Shown piece after piece: positions 50,176 to 61,292 of a stretch of 64,000 nt of DNA (position 1 is the stretch's first letter; every line of letters begins with the position of its first letter). The stretch is from contig OY829541.1 of the NCBI GenBank assembly GCA_963691705.1, positions 35,166,719 to 35,230,718 of the forward strand. Direction: 5' to 3'. The translations under genes and the position numbers were made by a program. This DNA is from Viola odorata. Lineage: Eukaryota > Streptophyta > Magnoliopsida > Malpighiales > Violaceae. The notes beneath the pieces were generated by a model. That model ran no database searches. It saw nothing but the letters and a program-made list of their open reading frames with translations, and was not told where the DNA came from.

Positions 50176-51277
50176 TTTGCCGCGATATTTTGCCGTTCCC
50201 TCCAGCAATCACATATCGCTTGGCTTTGTCTTTTGTCTTTGCAGCATCAATATTTTGAACAGTGAATTCTTGTAAATCCTTGAGATGCCTTTAATATTTC
50301 TAGACAATCCCTTTATCGATATTTCTCTTTTATTTTTCTCATCGCGAGACTTCTCTCGTTACTGAGGTTGCCTTATCCGCGCGGTGCGTTTACTTTCTTG
50401 AGCAGATCCTTGGTATTTATACCAAGAAGACCAAGATCTATGTCGGGTTGGCCTTTCGATGAGCCTATCGGTATCATGACCACCTCTCCTTCCGCTGCTC
50501 AGAAGCATTCTGCACATCTCTAATTGTAGATTATCAGTAACAAAACGAGATTTGAGAGATAGTGATTACCCGTAGGAGCCCGTTCGCTGCTATCGTTAGG
50601 TTTTATCACGGAACCCGTTTCGAATCGCGTTTTCCCTCAGCTCTATCTTTCGCCAAGGGTTACTTATCCGGTTACCAGCTGGAATTACGCGATCCTTCAC
50701 GTTTCCCTTATCTCTCAATCGGCCTTTCTAAGTGCCTCCTCTCGTGAGCTGTCGGATCGGGACGGCTATCACAAGGCTAGGGAATTTTCACTTTTATAGG
50801 CGTTGTCCTCTCGTTTAGAACCGTGTCCTTACTTAATGGTTTAGCTGCACCAGCCCGACTTTTAAGATAGGATTCTTGTTTCTAAACAGAGTTTCTAACT
50901 CTTTGGGGTGTGTCTTGTCTTGATGTACCGTCTCCACGAGATCGGTTATCATTAAAGAACTTTTCACTCCCAAAGATACCGGGCAGTGCCCTCACTTAGT
51001 GAGCCATCTGATCAAGATCGGTCATCACAAGGATAGGACTTTTCACCCCCGGGGGCGTCAAGGATCTTTCAATCCGACGCTAATCAAGGATACACTGGGG
51101 TCGTGCCCTCACTTAGTGGGCCATCTGATCAAGACCGACCATCACAAGGATAGGACTTTTCACTCCCAGGGTACCTCCCTTTTTATCTGCACAAAAGCAA
51201 CCACAAACCCACGAAAACTCTCCTATTGAGCGTTAGCCACGGTTAGGGTCGTTATAATCCAAATAGTGCAGATAAAA
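50176..51277. repeat. E5 spacer between gene d and gag-pol with degenerate tandem repeats
   Basis: Inverse of the E1 spacer 11629-12731. Array at about 50743-51185 with units containing CATCTGATCAAGA, TCGGTCATCACAAGGATAGG and ACTTTTCAC. No ORF supported. Confidence 0.6.
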
Positions 51278-54200
51278 TTAAACTCTAGGATAATATAACT
51301 TCAAACGAGCGATATTCCAGGAGTTGGATAAAGGCGTACCGTCAAGTGTCTCCAGGCGATAGGCCCCTCTTCCGACAACGTGGGTTATGCGATACGGTCC
51401 TTCCCAGTTAGGACTAAGCTTTCCCATACGTTGTCCGGTTGCTCGCCTGTCTCGGAGCACAAGGTCACCGTTTTTCAACAATCGCTCTTTGACCTGTCTG
51501 TTATGATAACGGGCCATTTTTCTTTTGTAGTGTTGCGTTTTCAGTAGGACTTCTTCTCGAACCTCTGGTAACGCGTCCAGATTAGCACGTAACCGTTCCT
51601 CGTTCCGTTCCTCACGAAAGTGAGCCACCCGCAGGCTCATGGCCCCAATTTCCACTGGCGTAACGGCTTCAGTTCCGAAAGCCAACGCAAAAGGTGTTTC
51701 TCCAGTGCTGACTTTTACGGTCACGCGGTATGCCCACATCACGTATGGCAATTCATCAGCCCACTTCTTCTTAGACCCCTCTAGGTTTTTCTTAATACCG
51801 CTGAGGACGCTCCTATTAGTTACCTCTGCTTGTCCGTTGGTTTGTGGGTGAGCCACGGAAGAGAATCTCTGCTCAATCCCGAATTCTGAGCATTGGTCTT
51901 TGAAGAATTGGCTGGTGAACTGGGTCCCGTTATCGCTGACAAGGATACGAGGCACCCCGAATCTCATGATAACTTGATGTTTGAAAAAACGCCATGTTTT
52001 TTCCGCCGTGATTGTGGCAACTGCTTCAGCTTCCGCCCACTTCGTAAAATAGTCCACAGCCACTATAACAAATTTCAGTTGGGACCTTGCCTTTGGAAAT
52101 GGACCCAGGATGTCAATCCCCCATTTGGCAAAAGGGCAAGGGGCGATGATTTCCGATATTTCCGTAGCTGGACGTCGAGGAATTTTAGCGAATTCCTGAC
52201 ATTTGGGGCAAGCTTGTACATACTCGTGGCAATCCCTTCGTATAGTGGGCCAGTAGAATCCTGATCTGAAAACTTGTGCCGCCAAGGTGCCGCCTGACGC
52301 GTGCATTCCGCATATCCCTTCGTGGATTTCGCGTAAGGTGTGAAGGCCCTCTTGTTCGGTTATACATTTGGCGCCGGGGTGAGAAAAACATCTTCGAATT
52401 AGATCCCCGTTATAGTATGTGCAACGAGCAGCCTGTCTTAGCACTTTCATTTTTTCAGCGTTATCGTCGGGCAGCTCTTCGTGCATCAGGTATTTTATTA
52501 CCGGAATCCGCCAATCATTCTCGAGCTCATTCACACACAAAGAGGCTTGCTCCTCCATGAAGGACGGCACCGCTAGCTCACGATAATACACATCTTTAGG
52601 TATAGATGCTTCAGGATTCGCGGCCAGCTTGGCAAGGTAGTCGGCTTCAGCATTTTCCTCTCGGGGGACGTGCTCGAAGCTGACTTGCATGCCCTCTTTC
52701 TTTATTTCCACTAGTTCTCGCGTTACCTTAGAGAGGTATTGCACCATGATAGGTTCTCGAGCCTGAGAGTGTCCTGAGACCTGGTCAATTATCAGTTTGG
52801 AGTCTCCACAAATTTTTAGACGCAGATCTCCTGTTTGGCCGGTATCGCGCCTTCCCTTAGAAGAAAACTCTCTTCCTATTCTGAGTCCAGCTAGCAACGC
52901 CTCATATTCGGCTGCGTTATTGGACAAAGGATGCAAGATTCGAATAGCATACCGTATATGCATATCGTGCGGCCCGTTTATGAAGACTCCAACCCCCGCC
53001 AGTTCTTGGTTTTTGGCTCCGTCCACATGAACGATCCAAAGATCTGTATAAGTTTCTGGGAACGGGAGATCCATATCGTTCCATTCTGCTTCCGGTACAC
53101 CACTCAAAGGGTCCTCTGTGAAAGTACACTCCGCTATAAAATCAGCAAGGACCTGAGCCTTTACGGATGGCCGTGACTGGTATCTCAAACCATATTGTTC
53201 GAGTTCTAGGGCCCAGATCAGCATTCTTCCTGAAGATTCAGGCTTTCGAAATATCCTCTTCAAGGGTTGGTCTGTAAGTACAACGATAGGATAAGACTGG
53301 AAGTATCGGTCCATCTTGCGGGCGGCTTGTATAAGGGCGAACGCTATTTTCTCAATACGAGCATATCGCCGTTCCGCGTCCTTTAAGACATGACTCACGA
53401 AGTAAACTGGGCGATGAGTGCGGTTATCGTCACGAACAAGGACGGCGCTGACCACTTCGTCCGCCGCGCCCAAGTACAAGTACAGAGTATCGCCGGACTC
53501 GGGCCTTGTCAATAACAAATCAGATGAAAAATAGTCCTTTAAGTCCACAAATGCTTGCTCACATTCTGGGGTCCACCCGAACGTGGCTTTCCGTCGTATG
53601 ACTTTAAAAAAGGGGAGGCACTTTTCTCCTTGCTTGGAGACGAATCGTCCCAGAGCGATAACGCGCCCTGTTAGCCTTTGCACTTCTTTAACGGTTCTTG
53701 GCGATATCATATCATGTATAGCTTTAACCTTGGATGGATTAGGCTGGATACCTTTCTGGCTAACTACGTAGCCCAAGAACTTACCCGTTTGGAATGCAAA
53801 CATGCACTTCCGGGGGTTTAGCTTCATGCGATACCTTGTCATTACATCAAAAACTTCCTTTAGATCCTGCAGGTGATCATGAAAATTCGCACTCTTTACC
53901 AGTATGTCGTCAACATATGCTTCCACATTTCTCCCTATCTGTTCCTCAAAAATCTTATTTGCCATTCGCTGAAACGTGGCCCCCGCGTTCTTTAGTCCAA
54001 ATGGCATCGCTGTGTAACAATACGTGGCTTTAGGAGTAAGGAAGGCGGTCTTCTCCTCATCCTCTAGGGCCATAGGGATTTGATGATATCCGGAATTGGC
54101 GTCCAACGAGCTTAGATATGCGTACCCAGCAGTTTGATCAACCAACTGATCTATGCGAGGAAGCGGGTAGCAATCCTTAGGACAAGCATCGTTCAAATCA

Positions 54201-57148
54201 GTGAAGTCAATGCACATACGCCAGTCTCCATTGGGTTTAGGAACAAGAACCGGGTTGGCTAACCAAGTGGGATATTGTACTTCGCGAATAAAACCCGCGT
54301 CAAGGAGCTTCACAACCTCCTTTTCCACGGCTGAAGCTTTTTCGGTGGAGAACGCCCGTCATTTTTGCTGAACTGACTTGGCGTTGGGGTCAACGTTAAG
54401 CCTGTGCTCGGCTATTTCTCGGGATATACCTGGCATATCGGCGGGTTCCCATGCGAAATTTCCTCGGCATTTGTTCAGCAGCCGTGCCAGTTGAAGATTT
54501 TCCGCTGGGCTGAGCTTATCGCTGACCAGGAAGCTGGCTCCCTCTTTGCCTATCACTGATACGGGCACCATCTTGTCAAGGGGTTGAGCGCGTTTTTCAT
54601 CACCCTGCTCGTAAGGGTCTGTCGCTATACACACGTATCTATCGCAGCTCGTCCTAGTCATGAGCGAATAGCATTCTGCCGCCAGTTTCTGATCACCTTT
54701 TATCGATACCACCCTGTCCCAGGAGGGGTATTTCATCTTTAGATGTTTTTGTGATATCGCCGCTCCAAAGCGATTGAGGAAAGGCCGTCCGAGTATGACG
54801 TTATAGGGCAGATTCAGATCCACGACAAGGAACAACAAATTTTCTGACCGTTTGTAAGTGTCTTCTCGGAAGTATACGGGTAGGGTGATTACTCCCGTAA
54901 CAGGGATAGGGGTCCCATCCACTCCGACTATGGGTCTCTTACTAGGCGTTAACTCGTCGTGGGGGCGTTTCATGAGATTGTAAGCTTCCAGCGAAAAAAG
55001 GTTCACGGCACTCCCGTTGTCCACAAGAGTCCTTCTTATACCATGACTGGCGATGACAGGTGTGACTACCAAGGCGTCATTATGGGGATAGATAACGCCT
55101 TTCTCATCCTCTTCTGAAAAGGATAAGATCATGCGATCAAGTATGTCTATTGCTCCACCTTTCTTTGTCATGCCGTCTCGCGTACGCTTTTCGCCTTTCG
55201 CCACCATCGACTGTTCTAATTCATCTGTGTAGGGGATCCCTCCTGCTATGATATTGATTATGGGGATGTCGTCGCCATCTATCGCGAAGGTTTCCGCACC
55301 CTTTCCTTTGGGAGCGTTATCCGGCTGTGGGGCTGGAGGGGGCCTTGGTCGCTCGTCTACCGCTCTTCTTATCGGATTGTTTCGGGCATCTTCCCTTACT
55401 TGAGTCGCAAATTCTCCCAGATATCCTTCCTCCACCAAGCGTTCTATCGCCCACCTTAATTCTCTGCAAGCCTCTGTGGAATGTCCTCTGGCTTTGTGGA
55501 ATTTACAGTAAGCGTTTTCTCTCCTGCCTAAAAGCACTCCAGGTTTCGTGGGCGCCGGATAACGGATAGGAAGATCTCGCTGTTCCGCTATCGCCAATAT
55601 CTCCGCCCTTGGTACATTCAAGGAGGGAAAATCCGGATCATACGCCCGATTTTTGTTAGCGTTCCCTTGACGCTGACGAGGGGAACTACCTTGTCTTCCT
55701 TTCGAGGAATTTCCTTTTTGCTTATCGTAGGTCTTTGGGATGTAATCTTCCCGTCGAGCGTAATCATCAGTGTAATGATCGTCAACCAGGGGATTTGCGG
55801 GAGCGGCAGGGATGCGAGGTGCCCCAGGCGGCATATCAAATGTTCTATTTCTATTTTCTTCTTCTTCCATTTTCGCATAATTATGGGCTTTAAGTCTTAG
55901 TGCGTCCAAGGATATTGGAGGATCCACCATCAATGCATCTTTCAGTTTTCCGTAATGGCAGTTTCTTTTCAGAGCTTCTATGGCGAAATCAACGGTAACG
56001 CCCGGCGTTAATGACATTTCCAGATCGAATCGGCTAAGAAATTCTTTCAATGTCTCTTGGGGCTTCCGCTGTATGTCAAATAACGCGGCGGCAGATTTCC
56101 GAATTGGAATTGCTGTACTAAATCTGCTCCGAAATTTGGATTCCAGCTGTGTGAAATTACTAATGGATCCGCCAGGAAGACCTTCAAACCAAAGACGAGC
56201 AACTCCCGATAAGGTCATAACAAATATCTGACATAAAGCCGCATCACTGTGAGTTTGAAACTGGACGAAATCCTTCACTTTGTTGATGTGCGAAATAGGA
56301 TCTTTAGTACCATCATAAGTATCAGCGGGAAGCTTCACTCGCCTGCTGACCCTGTGACGTCTTACACGACGACTGAAAGGGTGACCTGAGGTATCATCAA
56401 GAATCTCACGCGCATGACGTGGGGGAGATATGTCTCCTTGTCGCCCTCCTTCCCTTAGTTCAGGTATATGATGTCGCCTGGGAGACCGACTGCGACTCCT
56501 GGGAGAGCGACTTCGATTTCTTCTGCTACTAGATCTTTCACTGTACACGGGAGATAAACTCCTGTTTGTTCCTTCCCTCCGTCCGGCCCAACGGTTCCTT
56601 AACGCCTCAAGCTGCCTGTCTTCCTGCAGAAGAAGTCTTTGCGGCATTTGCGGTACATAAGCCTCTACTCCTCCTTGAGTGAGCTGTACGCGACCAACCG
56701 AGGGATTTCCTGCTGATAAAGGCACTTGGGGGTTCTCTGGAAACAACGGGGGCAGAGGTCGATCAGCAACAATAGATGATGTGAACAAGACGCGAGGAGG
56801 AACGCTAGATCCAGAAGCACCGGGCGTGACTCTAGTGGCCATTTCAGTCAAATATTCCAGGCGGGAACGAAGGGCCGCTATTTCCATAGCAAAGGGATTT
56901 TCACTGCTAAGCGCAGATCCTTCCAAAAGAGGAGTATAAAGATCAGATCCCGCTGTCTGTGATGAAGAAATGACCGTCTGTGAGGAGATAGATCCTCCGG
57001 CGATCCCGACCGAGAGGTCCAGAGGTCCCGAGATAGTCGATTGCGTCGTCATAGAGAGGTCAGCAGTAGCAAAAGGAAATAACCGCCTGCGAGTTGAGAA
57101 AGGAATATTGGAAAATGTAGACCGGTCTGGCTCCGATCTGGCTGTCAT
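51278..57148 (-). pseudogene. gag-pol: E5 Gag-Pol, interrupted by one TGA
   Basis: The minus-strand frame starts at ATG 57148 (MTARSEPDRS) and matches E1 in domain order and length. A single TGA at 54361-54359, in the linker between protease and RT, lies where E1 has CGA, a C-to-T change at a CpG. The frame before and after stays in register, giving separate open parts 57148-54362 and 54358-51278. Downstream parts keep AYVDD, the second RNase H residues and the integrase VSDNGTQF and NGQAEVTNR blocks. As written, only Gag-protease would be made without readthrough. Confidence 0.93.
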
Positions 57149-57213
57149 AACCGTTCCGATCTCCCAACTAAACAGAGCTTGGCAATTAAGGACGCTCACT
57201 TAATACACCAAAG

Positions 57214-57231
57214 CTCTCAATGAAAGCACCA
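57214..57231 (-). other. E5 primer-binding site
   Basis: Inverse of the E1 site; the minus strand reads TGGTGCTTTCATTGAGAG two bases after the 5' LTR end. Confidence 0.7.
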
Positions 57232-57233
57232 TT

Positions 57234-57774
57234 TGATAAGATCCGAGATCTCTTCGGGTCGGAAAACGGCTGCTGCAGCTAGTCGGAGGGGAAGCGATCG
57301 GCGTCAGAGATACCTGCAAAGCGCCGGAGGGGGACTCCGGCGTAGACACTCCGATGCTTAAGTCAGTTCGAGTTTTTAGAATGGTAGAAGTTCTCCAAGA
57401 TGATCTCGATCTTACCTTCTGTTTGGAAAGATGGGGGTATTTATAGGCCGAAGTTGGCGATACCTGACAGCGATAAGGGCGCAGCGATAAGCATCGTCCG
57501 AAGTTATCGCCTCCAGCGATAATGGGTGAGTCATCGCGGGCGATAATCACATAAGGCCTATCAGGAGCGACATCCTCTTAGTTCCTCTAGGATGGGATGA
57601 CGCCGTGCGCGTAAAGATGCATGAGATCCCCCCCCCCCCGCTGAAGTCGACCATCCTAGGAAACTTCCGCCGGCCCGGGCGATAGGTTGGCTTTTCAGGG
57701 AAGCGTATAGAGACTCGTCAAGGATAGATGCCGTGGCTACAATATTGCCGTCAGGAGCATTCCAATTGTTATCA
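57234..57774 (-). repeat. E5 5' LTR (541 bp)
   Basis: Near-identical to 41704-42240. The length difference is in the C run at about 57629-57640. Minus-strand TATAAATA at 57438-57445 should drive gag-pol. Confidence 0.94.
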
Positions 57775-57779
57775 CCCCC
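57775..57779. repeat. Target-site duplication of E5 (right), ccccc
   Basis: Matches 41699-41703. Confidence 0.8.
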
Positions 57780-57982
57780 CCTCCTCGTGGCTTCTAAAAA
57801 TAGCTTTCCCTTCCGTGAGCACTGAAACTGCGATGTCAACCACAGTAGTGGAGCCCAACCGGTCATCAATATGCGCAGGAAAGAGGAAGGAAGAGCCTTT
57901 TCCTCCCTTTAACGGGGAGCCATCATTTTCCGATGATGATGTAGTTTATTGCTATGGTATCTCTTGGTCCGAGGGCGATTAG
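57780..57982 (+). pseudogene. A antisense gene b, 3' fragment
   Basis: Continues gene b of A after E5. The end DDDVVYCYGISWSEGD matches the C-termini of the E1 and E5 proteins; the middle is frameshifted relative to the conserved tail. Confidence 0.75.
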
Positions 57983-58454
57983 TTTAAAATGTCTCGTCCC
58001 TTTGTAGATGTCGTATGGCTTCCAAAAAATGAATAAGATGATCTTCTTTTTCCTTTTGTTCCCCTATCGCCTTTCTAACTTACTTCTTTGAGCGTCAAGG
58101 GTTATCGCAGAGGGGATCGGTGGCTGAGTGCAACTGTCTTCGGGTTTTCGGTCAATAACCGTCTTTTCTGAAAGTCATAAATGATTGTCCACGCGTCTTT
58201 CTCTGCTCCGCACGTGTTTCAATTCTACAGGCAGTCTTCTTCTTCAAGTCGAACCTTTATAAGGGAAAACCTATTCTCTTTTATCATTTTTGCTTATATC
58301 CTGCAATTTTTCGCACTTTCTCTTTCTTCTGTGTTTCCTTTTATTCGAGAGGAGAGTCTTTGCAACTGCTTGCCGGCGGCGACGGTCTGTTCTCCGGCTA
58401 CTTTCTCCAGGTACTTTGTCCTTTTTTTGCCGTAGTTTATTTTCCCGATTCCTT
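57983..58454. promoter_or_regulatory. A gene c promoter and leader
   Basis: Contains the TATA-like CCTTTATAAGGGAAAA (about 58254-58269) and CTCCAG/GTACTTTG (about 58406-58419). No ORF supported. Confidence 0.5.
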
Positions 58455-60626
58455 ATGTCTCATATTGGAGCTTCTGCGAGAGTCGAAAATCCCATAGATC
58501 TCGAGGCTAGGAGAGCTCGTAGTATTTTTGATTGCGATGAAGTTTTGAGGGCTGAGTTGGAGGAGAACGGTATCACCTTCCCCTTGGGCTGTCGCTCGCA
58601 TATCCCTACGAGAGACACTCAGCTCCATGCCGCCATGTGGGGAACGTTTCGGTTAGTTTATTTCAAGATGTTCCTCTATGGATTTCATCTCCCCCTTCAT
58701 ACTTCTTTGATGAAGCTACTCAATCACTACGATCTCAATCCGGTTCAAATAACCCCGCCTTCCTGGTGTGGGATTTATTCGTTCCTTCGGTCATGCGAAA
58801 TAAAGCTTATTTTCACTCCATCCTTGGATCTATTCCGTACATTTTTCAAGCTGAGTTGTCGCGCCTGCTTGGTGGATATCACTCCTAGATGGGAGGACGA
58901 TGTCGTGCGTTTTTTCTGGCGGAATTTCCATGGTTTTGAAGAAAACGTGGATAATTGGAAGAATGGTTTCTTCACCCTCCGACTGTCGTCTCGCTGGTGG
59001 CGCGGAGGCTTTAATCAAAAGATTGGTAGTGCCGATTGGAAAATTTCGAAGGTGTTGTCTAGCATCGATGTGTCCCATGTTTCTGCTCTGTTAGAGGTAG
59101 AAGGGTCTTTCCGTATTCGGGAATTTGCTCGGTACAGGCCTTTGAAAGAATGTGCCGTTGGTGAGTTTTTCTTTTACCACACTATCGCTTCGATTTTCTT
59201 GTTATACTAACATGTTTCGCTGACAGGTAACACTGAGGGTCGCTCTTCCGGGGATAGCGACACTCCCCTGAACGTGGTGCCGCTTCAAACGTTACCTCCT
59301 TCTCCTCCGCCTGAACGTTCTAGTCACCCACCTATTCCTCCACGAAAAAGGAGAGATAAAATTGTCGCGGCTCGTAACACATCTCGTGATAGGAGAGCGA
59401 CTCCAAGTAACCCTGTGATTGAAAAAGTCGACAGCGATAGCGATAGCATGGATGCCGGCTCCGAACTGTGTCACGCCACCCTTGCCCAACGGATGAAGCT
59501 CAGGGCGAGGAAAAACGATCCAGCGGTGGAGTCATCCGAGGATAATAGTGAGGATACGGCTGCCGAAATGAAGCGTCTCAAAAAGAAGATCCGGAAAGAA
59601 AAGACTGATCCACCGGTTCCTCCCCCGACGGAAGCCAACGCGGTTCCTGTCTAGGAGGTTAACACTTCCTTCGTCGCAAGCACCTCGCAAGTGGTGGAAG
59701 TTGTTAAGGTGCCTTCTGCCGCTTCTAAAGTCAACGAGGCTTCAAGAGTGGCGGACTCTCCCTTGCCGCCTGATGGTCTTAATTCTCCGATTGATTCCTC
59801 CATTCCGGATGTGACTTTACGGGTTTCAAACCCAGGCGTTTCTCCTGATCCTTCCCCGAAGAAACCTTTGCCTCTATTCCTTTCTTCTATTTCGGGCGTT
59901 GGTAATTCCATAAAGAGTTGCTCTCCTCCCTTTATCGCTAACCTTTCCCCTCAAGGTCCCCAAGGAAATGTTGCGTTTCAGCTGGATCTGTCGTCCTTTG
60001 GTACGGACGGGCTTCGTGCTTTAGGGATATCGGATCCGCTATCGCGAGATGAGCCGGTAGGGACCATAGTGGGTCAGATGTTCAGTTCTTCGAAGGACAA
60101 GGAAGAGTTCTTGCAGCATCCTCCTGAAATTCAACATGCACGCCTTCTGAACGATATGCTGGCTAGCTTTCGCAAGCTGAACTACTTTCTCGATGATCAG
60201 AGCGACAAGGTTCGACGCTCTCCAGACTCGATGGAGCAACTAGATGCCGCTTTAGCAAAGGTAACAGAGCTGTCCCAACTTCAGGACCGTACCCGGGCAG
60301 AGCTGAACGAGTGCCGCGCTGACCTCGCACGAGAGAGATCCAAAGGGAAAGCTAAAGTGGAGCTACTGGAGGCGGAACTAGTGACGACCGAAAAAAGGAA
60401 CTCTTTCCTTCGCGAAGAGATACTGTCCCGTGACGCGGATTTGGCCAAAGTGCCTTCAAGGATAGCTTGGTGGAGAAATAAGACTACGGAGGCCTGTATC
60501 GCTGGCTTTACAGATCTTTACCGTCATGGAGTCGTTGACTTGTCTAAGCTGTCTGATCATATCTCCAAGAAAATAAAGGACTTAGGCGAAGACGAGGAAG
60601 GTTTTCTCTTTCTCGGGAAGGAGTAG
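58455..60626 (+). pseudogene. A antisense gene c, one in-frame stop
   Basis: Exons 58455-59160 and 59227-60626; intron 59161-59226 with GTGAG and GACAG ends. The product MSHIGASARVENPIDLEARR... has the same N-terminal domain (YGFHLPLHTSLMKLL, LNPVQITPPSWCGIYSFL) and coiled-coil tail as E1 and E5. A TAG at 59652-59654 breaks exon 2; the frame is otherwise open to the TAG at 60624-60626. Splice positions are conserved despite the divergence. Confidence 0.78.
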
Positions 60627-61292
60627 GCGATCAGTGGCAGCGATATCCACGCCAGCCCTCGACTGGTCAAAGCTGACTCTCTAGGCATATTTTCCTGTTT
60701 ATTCACTTTTTCTTGTATTGTAATAATGCCTTTTTGCGCGAAATGACATTTACACTTTATTTATTTATTTTGGAATAATCTCTGCTTTGTCCCTCTCCGT
60801 GATCCCGGAGACTGCCAGCTTGGCTAACGCTATCTCGCGTTACCTCTTTTAATGTAGCACCGATCTTGTCTCATTTCAAGAGATCTTTTCTACTTTTCAG
60901 AGCATTTAATGCTTATGATCTTTTGATTGATGCGGGAGAAAAGTCTTGACAACTCAGGCCCACGTGTCTATTTTTAAGACACCTAGGGCTAGCATGCTTC
61001 AGAATTTTAGCAAAACCGAAGCGTTGCCGCGCTTTTCTAGAATTGTACTCATTGCTTTCTTCTTGTAATCTTTCCACGCAACGACTGCGACGTTTGTCGT
61101 TTCGTTGACCGCTAGGGTTATAAAACCCAATACTTGTTTCTTTTGCTCATTTTTGCCGTTCTGCTTTCTCCATATTTTGTCTAGCCGTCATATTTTCTTC
61201 TCACCGCTCCCGGTTCTCGAAGAGCTTTCCCTCTAAAGGTACCTCCTCTTTTCTTTCATCACCTTCTCCATTTTTACTTTTTTACTTCTGCC
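60627..61292. promoter_or_regulatory. A spacer between genes c and d
   Basis: Non-coding. TATA-like GGGTTATAAAACCC at about 61116-61129; pyrimidine-rich leader with AAAG/GTACCTCC at about 61235-61246. The block near 60890-61060 matches the corresponding E5 spacer. Confidence 0.5.

Larger units (their letters stand above)
41704..57774 (-). mobile_element. E5: young Tat-lineage retrotransposon, minus strand, 16.1 kb
   Basis: LTRs 41704-42240 (3') and 57234-57774 (5') differ, by eye, at one base (A/G near 42009 and 57540) and in the length of a C run. It is the same family and layout as E1 in the opposite direction. The gag-pol frame has exactly the same length (5922 nt from the upstream open position) but contains one TGA. 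All four antisense genes are open when introns are removed. Confidence 0.95.
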
